The position numbers and the translations under genes are program-made. The notes under the pieces were generated by a model, which did no database searches, was not told where the DNA came from, and was given only the letters and a program-made list of their open reading frames with translations. Positions 55,174-64,000 of a stretch of 64,000 nucleotides of DNA are shown piece by piece. Every line of letters starts with the position of its first letter. Positions within the stretch are counted from its first letter, which is position 1. Source of the stretch: Paraburkholderia xenovorans LB400 (lineage in GTDB: Bacteria > Pseudomonadota > Gammaproteobacteria > Burkholderiales > Burkholderiaceae); assembly GCF_000013645.1 (NCBI RefSeq), contig NC_007951.1, positions 3,348,001 to 3,412,000 of the forward strand, read 5' to 3'.

Positions 55174-57417
55174 TCAACTCTTGCGCGACGCACGCATCAC
55201 GCCTGTCACTTCACCGAGCAGCGTACACGCGCGCTGAATCTGCGCGGCGTTCGACACCTCGACGGTAAATTGCATGAACGCAGCGTTGCGGCGCGTCTGC
55301 GTCTTCACGCCGATCACGTTCATCTTTTCGCGCGCGAACACTTCGGAAATATCGCGCAGCAAACCCTGCCGGTCCGTTGCTTCGATCGAGAGATCGACCG
55401 GATAGACCGACTGGCCGCGGCCGCTCATCACCTCCGCCGACCATGCCGTTTGCAACACGCGCTCGGGCGCCCGTTCGGCCATGCGCAGGAACGTCGCGCA
55501 ATCGCTGCGGTGAATCGACATGCCTTTGCCGCGCGTGACAAAACCGCAGATATCGTCGGGCGGCGCGGGCCGGCAGCAGCGCGCGAGTTGCGTGAGCAAC
55601 GCGTCGACACCGACCACCAGCACGCCGGTGGACGCGCCGCGCGCCACGCTCGCGCCACTACTGCGCTTTTCGAATTGCTCAGGCGCATCGACCACCGGCT
55701 CCGGCGGCGGCGCGTCGTGCAGCGCCTGCTCGACGAGCCGCAAACTGAATTCTTCCTTGCCCACCACGGAGAACAGATCGTCCGTGGTCTTGAAGCCGAG
55801 CTTGGCCGCGAGCTGGTCCAGATTGACCGACGTCTTGCCCTCGCGCTGCAAGGTCTTTTCGACCATCGCGCGGCCGCTCGCGATGTGTTCCTGCACTTCG
55901 ACCGCGTTGAACCACGCGCGCACTTTTTGCCGCGCGCGCGGACTTTGCAGATAGCCGAGTTGCGGGTTCAGCCAGTCGCGCGACGGACCGCCCTCCTTGA
56001 CCGCGACGATCTCAACAGTCTGACCGTTCTGCAGCGGCGTGTTGAGCGGCACCATCGCGCCATCCACACGAGCGCCGCGGCAGCGATGCCCCAACTCGCT
56101 ATGCAGGTGATACGCGAAATCGACGGGCGTTGCGCCGTGCGGCAGCGGAATCACCCGCGCCTGCGGCGTCAGCACGTAGATATGGTCGTCGTCGAGCGTA
56201 GCCTGGCGCAGTTGCTCCCACGGCTGCGCCGCGCGCTTCTCGCCGTGCTCGCCCTCGGAGACTTCGTCTTTCCACGCGAGCAATTGACGCAGCCACGCGA
56301 TCTTCTCGTCGTACTTCCCGTTCGCGGCGAACTGACCGGCGTACCCGCGCGTGCCCGCTTCCTTGTAGCGCCAATGTGCCGCCACGCCGTATTCGGCGAA
56401 CTGATGCATTTCCTGCGTACGGATCTGCACTTCGAACGCGCGGCCGTCGTCGCCGATCACGACTGTGTGCAGCGATTTATAGCCGTTCGGTTTCGGCCGC
56501 GAGATATAGTCGTCGAACTCTTTCGGCACCGGTTGCCACAGGTTGTGCACGATGCCGAGCACGGTGTAGCAATCCTTGATGTCCGGCACGATCACACGAA
56601 AAGCGCGCACGTCGTACAGCTCGGCGAAGTCCAGCTCCTTGCCGCGCATCTTGCGCCAGATGCTGTAGATATGTTTCGGCCTGCCGCTCACCTCTGCGCG
56701 AATATGCGCCGCAGCCAGTTCCTTTTGCAGGCGTTCGATAGCCTGCGCGACATAGCTCTCGCGCTCGACGCGTTTCTCGTCGAGCAGTTTGGCGATGCGC
56801 TTGTAAGTGACCGGCTCTTCGAAGCGCAACGCGAGATCTTCGAGCTCCCACTTCAATTGCCAGATACCCAGACGGTTGGCGAGAGGCGCATAGATATCGA
56901 GCGTCTCGCGCGCCACGTCCGGCGAGGGCGTGATTTTCGCCGCCGCGTAATAGCGCAGCGATTGCAGGCGCGACGCGAGCCGGATCAGCACGACGCGAAT
57001 ATCCTGCGCAAACGCGAGCAGCATCTTGCGCAGCGCCTCGACCTGCGCGCGGCGCGCAGCCTGGGCGTCGCGCCCGGCCTCGGGCATGGCATTCTGCGCG
57101 GCACGCAAGCTCACGGTGCCAAGACGCAGCAACTTGCGCACGTCGCCGACCAGTTGCGCGACTTCTTCGCCGAAGTTGTCGGCGATCACGCGCTCCGGGT
57201 CCTGCAGATGCGGCGTCAGTGCAAACAATGCCGCCGCCAGCACCGCCGGCGGATCGACGTTGAGCGTGCGCATGATCGACGCCGTACCCGCCGCATGATC
57301 CGCCAGCATTTCGCCCGATGAGAGCCGCACCTCGCCCGCATGTTCACGCACGAACGCCATTGCTTCTTCGAAAGAAGGCAGGGGCTTCGGCGTGCTCGTA
57401 ACGATTTCGGTATTCAT
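55174..57417 (-). CDS. relA: RelA, (p)ppGpp synthetase
   Basis: This 747-residue RSH protein makes (p)ppGpp from ATP and GTP or GDP on starved ribosomes. In the N-terminal hydrolase-like domain the metal HDxxED motif is replaced (ALFALTPHLQDPERV), so hydrolysis is lost. The synthetase domain is intact (EVSGRPKHIYSIWRKMRGKE, then PNGYKSLHTVV). EFDDYISRPK is the acidic loop of monofunctional RelA. TGS and ACT domains follow, including a CCRPAPPDDICGFVTRGKG zinc-finger region. ATG 57417 is preferred to the GTG five codons upstream. Confidence 0.93.
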   Translation of the reverse strand: MNTEIVTSTPKPLPSFEEAMAFVREHAGEVRLSSGEMLADHAAGTASIMRTLNVDPPAVLAAALFALTPHLQDPERVIADNFGEEVAQLVGDVRKLLRLGTVSLRAAQNAMPEAGRDAQAARRAQVEALRKMLLAFAQDIRVVLIRLASRLQSLRYYAAAKITPSPDVARETLDIYAPLANRLGIWQLKWELEDLALRFEEPVTYKRIAKLLDEKRVERESYVAQAIERLQKELAAAHIRAEVSGRPKHIYSIWRKMRGKELDFAELYDVRAFRVIVPDIKDCYTVLGIVHNLWQPVPKEFDDYISRPKPNGYKSLHTVVIGDDGRAFEVQIRTQEMHQFAEYGVAAHWRYKEAGTRGYAGQFAANGKYDEKIAWLRQLLAWKDEVSEGEHGEKRAAQPWEQLRQATLDDDHIYVLTPQARVIPLPHGATPVDFAYHLHSELGHRCRGARVDGAMVPLNTPLQNGQTVEIVAVKEGGPSRDWLNPQLGYLQSPRARQKVRAWFNAVEVQEHIASGRAMVEKTLQREGKTSVNLDQLAAKLGFKTTDDLFSVVGKEEFSLRLVEQALHDAPPPEPVVDAPEQFEKRSSGASVARGASTGVLVVGVDALLTQLARCCRPAPPDDICGFVTRGKGMSIHRSDCATFLRMAERAPERVLQTAWSAEVMSGRGQSVYPVDLSIEATDRQGLLRDISEVFAREKMNVIGVKTQTRRNAAFMQFTVEVSNAAQIQRACTLLGEVTGVMRASRKS

Positions 57418-57477
57418 GGTGCGGTGGCCCACCGGGCCGGACGAATCAACGGAATTTCAACAACCCATGTGGCTGGC

Positions 57478-57831
57478 TTAGCTGCGCTGCGCCGCGACCA
57501 CGACGACTTCGACGAGGCACTTCGGATTGGCGAGCTTCGCTTCGACCGTAGCGCGCGGCGGCGTGGCGCCTTGTGCAACCCACTCGTCCCACACGGCGTT
57601 CATGCCGGCAAAATGCGCCATGTCCGAGATGAAGATCTGCACCGACAGCAAATGCGACTTGTCGCTGTTCACTTCGCCCAGCAGACGGTCGATGTGGGCC
57701 AGCACTTCGCGCGTCTGCCCCGTGATGTCCTGATCCGCGTCTTCAGCGATCTGGCCCGCGAGATACACCGTGCCGTTGTGAACGGCGATTTCCGAGAGGC
57801 GCTTGCCGACGTGGTGACGAATGACTGCCAT
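57478..57831 (-). CDS. RidA-family protein
   Basis: The 117-residue protein of the YjgF/RidA fold has AVHNGTVYLAGQIAEDADQD and the C-terminal PPRATVEAKLANPKCLVEVV with the conserved Arg near residue 93. RidA removes reactive enamine/imine intermediates, and this one could also be a deaminase subfamily member. ATG 57831 is selected because the protein then has the standard length. It lies 60 bases downstream of relA on the same strand. Confidence 0.87.
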   Translation of the reverse strand: MAVIRHHVGKRLSEIAVHNGTVYLAGQIAEDADQDITGQTREVLAHIDRLLGEVNSDKSHLLSVQIFISDMAHFAGMNAVWDEWVAQGATPPRATVEAKLANPKCLVEVVVVAAQRS

Positions 57832-57914
57832 GAAGGATCCTGAAGTTGGTTGAAAGTTGATCGTAGATGCGTTCCGCATCGCGCTCCGTCAAGGGCGCAG
57901 GGCGGAACTGCATA

Positions 57915-58829
57915 TTATGACGCGTCGGCGGCCGGGCCGATAAAGAACTGCCTTGCAATGTCGATCTGGTCGGCCGACAGAAACGCCGGCGCATGCCCGA
58001 CGCCGGCGATCTCCGTGCTCGATACGGCGCGTCCGGTCTCGACCATCTTCGCGACGGTTTCACGCGAGAGCAGATCGGATTGCTCGCCGCGCACCACCAG
58101 CACCGACCCCTGAAAAGAGGCCAGCGAATGCCACAGCGCGGCCTCGCCGAGTTTGACCGCTTCCTCGGTGGTCGTGGTAAAGGGCTGGGCGATACGCGGG
58201 TCGTAGCGGAACACCCATGCGCCGTCCTGCTCGCGCAGAAGCGGTGTGTTGATCTCACGCCATTCGTCCGGCGTGAGCGGGCCGAAAGTCTGCGCGAGCA
58301 AGGCTGCGTAGTCGATACCTTGCTGCAGCGTCTCGAAACGCACGGGCTTGCCGAGATAATCGCCGATGCGCTGCACCGCGACCGGCTCCAGATGCGGACC
58401 CACGTCGTTCAACAACATCTTGCGAATCGGCGTTTCCGGCAAGCCGGCGAGCGCGAGTCCGATCAGGCCGCCCATCGAGGTGCCGAACCAGTCGACCGTT
58501 TCGACATTCAGGCGGGCGATCAACGTGACCATATCGGCAACGTATTGCGGCACCGTGTAGAAGTTGGGGTTGGCGAGCCACGATGACAAGCCCCGCCCCG
58601 CGACATCCGGACAAACTACGCGGTACGTGCCGGCGAATTCCGCCGCGAGGCGGTCGAAATCGCGCCCTGAACGGGTCAAGCCGTGCACGCACAGCAGCAC
58701 GCGCGGATTGGCCGGGTCGCCCCACTCGGTGTAGGCGATGCGGTGCAAGCCACCGGCGCTCGCGCACTGTACATGGCGTTGGCGCGGCGCGGGCCGCCCG
58801 GCGGTGGAAGCGGACGTGGTTGCGGTCAT
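57915..58829 (-). CDS. Alpha/beta fold hydrolase
   Basis: The 304-residue enzyme has nucleophile elbow FGTSMGGLIG, the oxyanion-hole HGLTRSGRDF and a late acid/His pair in VVRGEQSDLL and GVGHAPAF. It resembles esterases and epoxide hydrolases of the canonical family without a lid insertion. AAGGAATCC precedes ATG 58829; a longer frame would add 21 codons with no ribosome site. It is read in the same direction as ridA with an 83-base gap. Its substrate is unknown. Confidence 0.82.
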   Translation of the reverse strand: MTATTSASTAGRPAPRQRHVQCASAGGLHRIAYTEWGDPANPRVLLCVHGLTRSGRDFDRLAAEFAGTYRVVCPDVAGRGLSSWLANPNFYTVPQYVADMVTLIARLNVETVDWFGTSMGGLIGLALAGLPETPIRKMLLNDVGPHLEPVAVQRIGDYLGKPVRFETLQQGIDYAALLAQTFGPLTPDEWREINTPLLREQDGAWVFRYDPRIAQPFTTTTEEAVKLGEAALWHSLASFQGSVLVVRGEQSDLLSRETVAKMVETGRAVSSTEIAGVGHAPAFLSADQIDIARQFFIGPAADAS

Positions 58830-59141
58830 CTGGATTCCTTGCGAGAGCGCTGAGGGTTCGGCCTGGGCACAGCAGGATGGATAAGCGTCCAATCTTCGAA
58901 CGATTGTAAACCGCTTTGCCGCGCGACAAGAGTCGGCCGAACCGCATAGGACAGCCCAGGACGGCCTAAGACAGCCCCGAAAACGACTATCCGCGACACA
59001 AACGGAAACGGGCGAGACTCACGCCTCGCCCGCCCGGAATCCACCTTGTCGCCGCCTGCGACCAACCGCCGCCAGAACAGCTCACGCAAACAGCCTACAC
59101 CACCGTTTCAGACCGCTTCAGGCGGCCGCACGGCACGCCGT
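58830..59141. other. 312-base intergenic region
   Basis: The gap between the hydrolase start and the scoB stop has one hairpin: CGGGCGAG (59009-59016) with CTCGCCCG (59025-59032). On the minus strand it is followed by TTTCCGTTTG and could be a weak terminator of scoB. It must also hold the hydrolase promoter. No gene is supported. Confidence 0.45.
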
Positions 59142-59783
59142 TCAGCTCACCGCGCTCACGTCGAGCGGCGCGCCCGTCTTGGCCTTGATTTCCTCGACGC
59201 TTACGCCCGGCGCCAGTTCGGTCACCTTCAGACCGTCTTCCGTGATTTCGATCACGCCGAGGTCGGTGATGATCTGATCGACCACGCCCACGCCCGTGAG
59301 CGGCAACGTGCATTCTTCGAGAATCTTGTGCTGGTCGCCCTTCGCGACGTGCTCCATCAGCACGACCACGCGCTTGACGCCCGCGACCAGATCCATCGCG
59401 CCGCCCATGCCTTTGATCATCTTGCCCGGGATCATCCAGTTGGCCAGATCGCCCTTCTTGCTGATCTGCATCGCGCCCAGAATCGCCAGGTTGATATGGC
59501 CGCCGCGAATCATCGCGAACGAATCCGCCGACGAGAAAATCGACGAGCCCGGCAACGTGGTCACCGTCTGCTTGCCGGCGTTGATGAGGTCGGCATCCAC
59601 TTCCTCTTCGGTCGGCGACGGGCCGATGCCGAGCAGGCCGTTTTCCGACTGCAGCCACACTTCGACGCCCGCCGGCACATGATTGGCTACCAGCGTAGGC
59701 AGGCCGATGCCGAGGTTCACATAAAAGCCGTCCTGCAATTCCTTCGCCGCGCGCGCGGCCATTTCGTCACGAGTCCATGCCAT
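59142..59783 (-). CDS. scoB: 3-oxoacid CoA-transferase subunit B
   Basis: The 213-residue beta subunit contains the catalytic Glu in [11 protein letters not shown] (near residue 47), used to form the enzyme-CoA thioester. [20 protein letters not shown] is typical. With ScoA it moves CoA from succinyl-CoA to acetoacetate or another 3-oxoacid. ATG 59783 is two bases after the ScoA stop codon, so the two are cotranslated. The Shine-Dalgarno AAAGGAGAC sits in the end of scoA. Confidence 0.93.
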   Translation of the reverse strand: MAWTRDEMAARAAKELQDGFYVNLGIGLPTLVANHVPAGVEVWLQSENGLLGIGPSPTEEEVDADLINAGKQTVTTLPGSSIFSSADSFAMIRGGHINLAILGAMQISKKGDLANWMIPGKMIKGMGGAMDLVAGVKRVVVLMEHVAKGDQHKILEECTLPLTGVGVVDQIITDLGVIEITEDGLKVTELAPGVSVEEIKAKTGAPLDVSAVS

Positions 59784-59785
59784 GA

Positions 59786-60490
59786 TCAGTCTCCTTTCGC
59801 GCGGACGACGCGTTGTTCGATGCGTTTTTCCGGATGCGCATTGAGCACGATGCGCTGCACGAAGATGCCTGGCGTATGGATCGCGTCCGGATCGAGTTCG
59901 CCCACTTCGACGATTTCTTCGACTTCCGCGACGGTGATCTTGCCGGCCATCGCGCACATGGGGTTGAAGTTGCGCGCGGTGCGGCGGTAGATCAGGTTGC
60001 CCGACTTGTCGGCCTTCCACGCCTTGACCAGCGCGACGTCGGCCGTCAGCGAGTGTTCGAGCACGTAATGGTTTTCGCCGAACTGGCGGGTTTCCTTGCC
60101 TTCGGCGATCAGCGTGCCGTAGCCGGTATTGGTGAAGAAAGCCGGAATGCCCGAGCCGCCCGCGCGCAGCTTCTCGGCGAGCGTGCCTTGCGGCGTGAAT
60201 TCGAGCTCGAGTTCGCCGGCCAGATACTGGCGCTCGAACTCCTTGTTCTCGCCGACATACGACGAGATCATCTTCTTGACCTGACGCGTTTCGAGCAGCA
60301 GACCGAGGCCGAAACCGTCGACGCCCGCGTTGTTGCTGATGCAGGTGATGCCCTGCACGTTCGAATCGCGCAATGCGCCGATCAGCGCCTCGGGAATGCC
60401 GCACAGCCCGAAGCCGCCGACGGCAAACGTCTGCCCGTCCTTGACGATGTCTTTCAGCGCCTCGGCGGCGCCTGGATAGACCTTGTTCAT
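59786..60490 (-). CDS. scoA: 3-oxoacid CoA-transferase subunit A
   Basis: The 234-residue alpha subunit starts [20 protein letters not shown] and shows the glycine-rich [20 protein letters not shown] near residues 22-41, which binds CoA. It pairs with ScoB. Size and order match the bacterial heteromeric transferase. GGAAGGGAC precedes the ATG. It diverges from the PAS-LuxR gene across 259 bases, so it may be controlled by that protein. Confidence 0.93.
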   Translation of the reverse strand: MNKVYPGAAEALKDIVKDGQTFAVGGFGLCGIPEALIGALRDSNVQGITCISNNAGVDGFGLGLLLETRQVKKMISSYVGENKEFERQYLAGELELEFTPQGTLAEKLRAGGSGIPAFFTNTGYGTLIAEGKETRQFGENHYVLEHSLTADVALVKAWKADKSGNLIYRRTARNFNPMCAMAGKITVAEVEEIVEVGELDPDAIHTPGIFVQRIVLNAHPEKRIEQRVVRAKGD

Positions 60491-60749
60491 CAGTATGTCC
60501 CTTCCTTTATGGAAATCCGAAACCCGAACGCGGGCCGCCGGATCGTTGCGGCTCGTATGGCGTTTTGCGGGCTCGAGCCCGACACGTCATTCTAGTCATC
60601 CCCGGCGGGCTGTGCGCCCAGGTCTCCCTGCGCGCCGTGCGGACGCCCGCCGCGGACGGCTTCACCGCGTTATCGTGTGGTCGAAAGAGTACGCTGTGCG
60701 CGCCATACGGCACAATACGCAAAAATACATAAGTACTTGCCGCCAGCCC

Positions 60750-61295
60750 ATGCCCGCACTGGATTACCAAACCGCGTTCCACCTCGCTCCGATCGGACTC
60801 GTGCTGTCGCGCGAACGGATTATCGAAGACTGCAATGACGAGCTCGCGTCCATTTTCGGCTGCACGCGCGAGTCGCTGCTCGGCCAGTCGTTCCAGGTGC
60901 TGTATCCGTCCACGGACGAATTCGAGCGGATCGGCGCGCGGATTCCGCCGATCATGACCGCGCAAGGCAGTTACGCGGACGACCGCATCATGAAGCGGGC
61001 CAACGGAGAACTGTTCTGGTGCCATGTGACAGGCCGCGCGCAGGAACGCGCCGACGCGCACGCCGCGGGCGTCTGGACTTTCGAGGATCTGAGCGCGACG
61101 CGGCGCGTGGCGATCGAACTGACGCCGCGCGAACGCGAAATCGCCGCGCAACTGGTCACGGGAAAAACCAGCAAACAGATCGGCCGCGTGCTGGATATCA
61201 GCCCGCGCACGGTGGATGTCTACCGCGCGCGGCTGATGCGCAAATACGATACGGGCAACGCGACGGAGCTGTTGCAGCGCCTGCTCGGGCATTGA
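60750..61295 (+). CDS. PAS-LuxR regulator
   Basis: The 181-residue protein has one PAS sensor domain (residues about 5-115; DYQTAFHLAPIGLVLSRERI, then IMKRANGELFWCHVTGRA) and a C-terminal LuxR/GerE HTH (LTPREREIAAQLVTGKTSKQ, then IGRVLDISPRTVDVYRARLM). It has no receiver domain, so the PAS domain must sense directly. ATG 60750 is used because the PAS then starts within ten residues; a longer open frame lies upstream. It diverges from scoAB. Confidence 0.83.
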   Translation: MPALDYQTAFHLAPIGLVLSRERIIEDCNDELASIFGCTRESLLGQSFQVLYPSTDEFERIGARIPPIMTAQGSYADDRIMKRANGELFWCHVTGRAQERADAHAAGVWTFEDLSATRRVAIELTPREREIAAQLVTGKTSKQIGRVLDISPRTVDVYRARLMRKYDTGNATELLQRLLGH

Positions 61296-61346
61296 AGAAA
61301 GACGCGTGCAGATGAGCGCCGCGGCCCGCCGCCCTGTTGCCGCCGC

Positions 61347-61778
61347 TCAGGCCGCCTTGACCAGCGCCGCGCGCTCGATGGTTGCGCGCAGCAGGTCGGG
61401 CACCGGCACCGACTTGCCGGCCGCGTAATCGATCCACACGCAGCGCGCGGCGCCGCGCGCATACACGGTATCCGGATCGTCGGCGCGCACGAGCTCGAAG
61501 CCCGTGTCGAAGCTGCTGCGGCCGGGCGTGGCCACCGTCATCCGGCCGATCACGTCGCCGGGATAATGCAGCTGCTTGAGAAACTCCATCGATGCATTGA
61601 CGATCACCGGCCCCTGCCCGTCGGCATTGCCGCCGGCCAGACCCAACTGCTCGAACCAGGAAATCCGCACCTGTTCCATGTAGCGGAAATAGACCGTGTT
61701 GTTCACATGGCCGAACGCGTCCATGTCGCCCCAGCGGATCGGCATCGACATCTCAAAAACAGCGTGAAAATCGCTCAT
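61347..61778 (-). CDS. Hotdog-fold acyl-CoA thioesterase (YbgC/4HBT type)
   Basis: The 143-residue protein has the 4HBT active-site segment IRWGDMDAFGHVNNTVYFRY with catalytic Asp (residues 18 and 20) and the long central helix. It hydrolyses acyl-CoAs of unspecified chain. ATG 61778 is the start; the frame is open further upstream without a ribosome site. It lies 188 bases downstream of the SDR gene on the same strand. Confidence 0.88.
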   Translation of the reverse strand: MSDFHAVFEMSMPIRWGDMDAFGHVNNTVYFRYMEQVRISWFEQLGLAGGNADGQGPVIVNASMEFLKQLHYPGDVIGRMTVATPGRSSFDTGFELVRADDPDTVYARGAARCVWIDYAAGKSVPVPDLLRATIERAALVKAA

Positions 61779-61966
61779 CGCACTTCTTTTATTCGGATTA
61801 AACCAGGTTGGAGCCGGCACGCGAGCCGGCGCAGGGATAGACCGCAACATAGCGCGCGCCTTCAGGCGGCGCAAAGGCCAGAACGCGTAAAACAGTTTCT
61901 TCGAATGGGCGCCAATCCGGCCTGCGCGCTCTGAAATGCTCGGCCCGGCAGCGCCGTGACGTGTGC

Positions 61967-62743
61967 TCAGGAGAGCCCGAATCCGTCGTCCGCCGCAATC
62001 ACCGAGCCGTTGATGAACTGCGATTCGTCGGCTGCCAGCAGCAGCAGCAGCCCGTCCAGGTCGTCCGGTTTGCCGACGCGGTGGCGCGGCAACATGGACA
62101 CGAGCTTCTGCCCTTGCTCCGTCGACCAGTGATGATGGTTGATCTCGGTGTCGATATAGCCCGGGCAGATCGCGTTGACGTTGATGCCGTGCTTGCCCCA
62201 CTCCAGCGCCATCGCCTTCGTCATATGCACGACGGCCGCCTTGCTGATCGAGTAAAGGCCGATCTGCGGCAGCACCCGCAAGCCCGCCATCGACGCGATA
62301 TTGATGATCCGGTACGACGGATTCTGCGCGTTGTTGCCGCGCATGATCATGCGCTTGGCGACTTCCTGGGCGACGAAGAACGCGCCGCGCGTGTTGGTAT
62401 CGAACACGTATTCGAAGTCAGCGGGCGTGACCTCGGAGAGTTTCTGGGTGGTCGACACGCCCGAGTTGTTCACCAGAATGTCGATCGTGCCGGCCTCGGT
62501 TTCCGCATGGGCGACGGCCGACTTGATGCTCTGATAATCTGTGACGTCGAGCGATACGACGTGCGCCGCACCGCCGGACGCCTCGATCTCGGCGCGCAAT
62601 TCCTTCAGACGCTCGGTCCGCCGGCTCGCCAGCACGACCTTGGCGCCCGCCTGCGACAGCACTTGCGCAAAGCGCTTTCCCAACCCGCTCGAAGCGCCCG
62701 TAATCAGCGCAACCTTGCCTTCCAGATTAATCGAACGGCCCAT
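61967..62743 (-). CDS. SDR family oxidoreductase
   Basis: The 258-residue classical SDR has VALITGASSGLGKRFAQVLS near residues 12-31, NNSGVS (about 93-98) and the catalytic Y-S-I-S-K dyad (LYSISKAAVVHMTKAM). The C-terminus FINGSVIAADDGFGLS is normal. AAGGAACGACA precedes ATG 62743. The family includes 3-oxoacyl reductases and alcohol dehydrogenases, so substrate is not assigned. It diverges from the ETF-QO gene. Confidence 0.87.
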   Translation of the reverse strand: MGRSINLEGKVALITGASSGLGKRFAQVLSQAGAKVVLASRRTERLKELRAEIEASGGAAHVVSLDVTDYQSIKSAVAHAETEAGTIDILVNNSGVSTTQKLSEVTPADFEYVFDTNTRGAFFVAQEVAKRMIMRGNNAQNPSYRIINIASMAGLRVLPQIGLYSISKAAVVHMTKAMALEWGKHGINVNAICPGYIDTEINHHHWSTEQGQKLVSMLPRHRVGKPDDLDGLLLLLAADESQFINGSVIAADDGFGLS

Positions 62744-62931
62744 TGTCGTTCCTTGTTCGGTTGTTATTGCAGATGCGGTTGACAGGTGCGGTAAGACCGC
62801 CAATGCAGGTCGATACCGTATCACGTAAATAGAACGATCGTGCTAATGTCTGCTCATCCGGTTGCAGTGCGGGAGTGCATCGCCCACAATACGAACCCGA
62901 AAAAAGCATTCTAACGGTAAGAGGAGCATCA

Positions 62932-64000
62932 ATGACCCCCGCAAGTCTCATTGAGCAGTACGGTCCGCGCGAGTCGATGGAATACGACGTCGTGATCGTC
63001 GGCGGCGGGCCGGCCGGCCTGTCCGCGGCGATCCGCCTGAAGCAGCTGGCAGCGGAACAAGGCGCTGAAATTGGCGTGTGCGTACTGGAAAAAGGCTCGG
63101 AGATCGGGGCGCATATCCTCTCGGGCGCGGTGATGGATCCGCGCGCGATGACCGAGCTGATCCCGGACTGGAAGGAAAAAGGCGCACCGCTGACGGTGGA
63201 TGTGACCGAAGACCGTTTCCTGTTCCTGACCGAAACCGGTTCGAAGAGCGTGCCGGTCTGGGCATTGCCGGATAACTTCAAAAACCACGGCAACTATGTG
63301 ATCAGTCTCGCCAACGTAACGCGCTGGCTGGGTCAGCAGGCCGAAGCGCTGGGCGTCGAGATTTTTCCGGGTTTTCCCGCGGCCGAAATCCTCTACAACG
63401 ACGATGGCTCGGTCAAAGGCGTCGCGACCGGCAACCTCGGCATCGGCAAGGACGGCCAGCCAACCGAAAACTTCCAGCTCGGCATGGAACTGCACGCGAA
63501 GTACACGCTTTTCTGTGAAGGCGCGCGTGGACACCTGGGCCGTCAGCTGAACGATAAATTCAGGCTGCGCGAAGGCGTCGATCCGCAGGTCTACGGCATC
63601 GGCATCAAGGAACTGTGGGAAATCGATCCGTCGAAGCACAAGCCGGGTCTGGTGATGCACACGGCCGGCTGGCCGCTGGAGAGCGACACCTACGGCGGCT
63701 CGTTCCTCTATCACATGGACAACAACCAGGTGGTGGTGGGCTTCGTGGTAGGCCTCGGTTATACCAATCCGTACCTGTCGCCGTTCGAGGAATTCCAGCG
63801 CTACAAGACGCATCCGGAAATCCGCAAGGTGCTCGAAGGCGGCAAGCGTGTGTCGTATGGCGCGCGCGCGATCACCGCCGGTGGCCTGATGTCGCTGCCG
63901 AAGCTGGTGTTCCCGGGCGGTGCGCTGGTCGGCGACGATGCGGGCTTCCTGAACGCATCGCGGATCAAGGGCTCGCACGCGGCGATCAAGACCGGCATGC
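62932..64000 (+). CDS. Electron transfer flavoprotein-ubiquinone oxidoreductase (N-terminal part)
   Basis: About 356 of roughly 557 residues are inside the window; the gene continues to the right. The FAD fingerprint is [20 protein letters not shown] near residues 20-39, followed by [20 protein letters not shown] and [10 protein letters not shown]. The C-terminal 4Fe-4S Cys residues are outside the window. The enzyme is peripheral on the inner membrane and moves electrons from ETF (reduced by acyl-CoA dehydrogenases such as those at 33735-36086) to ubiquinone. AGAGGAGCATCA precedes the ATG. Confidence 0.93.
   Translation, partial: MTPASLIEQYGPRESMEYDVVIVGGGPAGLSAAIRLKQLAAEQGAEIGVCVLEKGSEIGAHILSGAVMDPRAMTELIPDWKEKGAPLTVDVTEDRFLFLTETGSKSVPVWALPDNFKNHGNYVISLANVTRWLGQQAEALGVEIFPGFPAAEILYNDDGSVKGVATGNLGIGKDGQPTENFQLGMELHAKYTLFCEGARGHLGRQLNDKFRLREGVDPQVYGIGIKELWEIDPSKHKPGLVMHTAGWPLESDTYGGSFLYHMDNNQVVVGFVVGLGYTNPYLSPFEEFQRYKTHPEIRKVLEGGKRVSYGARAITAGGLMSLPKLVFPGGALVGDDAGFLNASRIKGSHAAIKTGM

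Overview
The window is GC-rich, dense chromosomal DNA from a beta-proteobacterium, most likely Paraburkholderia (P. xenovorans or a close relative). The inference rests on the benzoyl-CoA (box) genes with a BoxR regulator, the core block infC-rpmI-rplT-pheS-pheT-ihfA-merR beside thrS and relA, and many catabolic operons with LysR, TetR or MocR regulators. The housekeeping block points to the main chromosome. I found no phage, transposase, CRISPR array or rRNA.

Layout. 1-6160: aerobic benzoate degradation through benzoyl-CoA. It holds boxC (cut by the window edge), boxR, a PnbB/DUF4863 protein, boxD, bclA and an alpha/beta hydrolase. 6224-9240: a decayed gluconate-permease tail, a small lipoprotein and a Tat-exported phospholipase C. 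9272-16252: a complete Nit1C-type cluster read on the minus strand: DsrE-like protein, nitrilase, radical SAM enzyme, acetyltransferase, PurM/AIR-like protein, glycosyltransferase, small conserved protein and FAD oxidoreductase. A textbook sigma-54 promoter precedes it and a MocR-type regulator diverges from it. 18225-21627: two adjacent chemoreceptors. 21688-26407: small conserved proteins, a GMC oxidoreductase with a His-rich Tat-motif partner, glyoxalase I and a DUF2000 protein.

26431-36086: a fatty-acid or dicarboxylic-acid beta-oxidation island. One operon (SDR, acyl-CoA ligase, Lrp regulator) faces a TetR gene. A LysR gene faces an operon of a bifunctional hydratase/dehydrogenase and two acyl-CoA dehydrogenases that resemble PimF, PimC and PimD. 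36209-40245: an ECF sigma factor with a small membrane protein, an O-methyltransferase and a multidomain surface lipoprotein. 40556-46341: a LysR gene and a self-contained operon for an unknown substrate, with amino-acid-type ABC permease and ATPase, a two-component flavin monooxygenase and a binding protein.

46553-57417: tRNA-Pro(GGG), merR, ihfA, pheT, pheS, rplT, rpmI, infC (ATC start codon), thrS, tRNA-Val(GAC) and relA. 57478-64000: RidA, an alpha/beta hydrolase, 3-oxoacid CoA-transferase subunits, a PAS-LuxR regulator, a hotdog thioesterase, an SDR and the first two-thirds of ETF-ubiquinone oxidoreductase. That last enzyme would take electrons from the acyl-CoA dehydrogenases encoded in the beta-oxidation island.

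The most interesting features are the regulatory region of the Nit1C cluster (sigma-54 site, NtrC-like site, a 13-bp repeat spaced 210 bp apart and an 8-bp-arm palindrome), a 41-bp palindromic element that sits just before Shine-Dalgarno sequences, and a shared 12-bp motif in the box promoters. All functional statements are read from sequence and remembered family knowledge; no database search was run.
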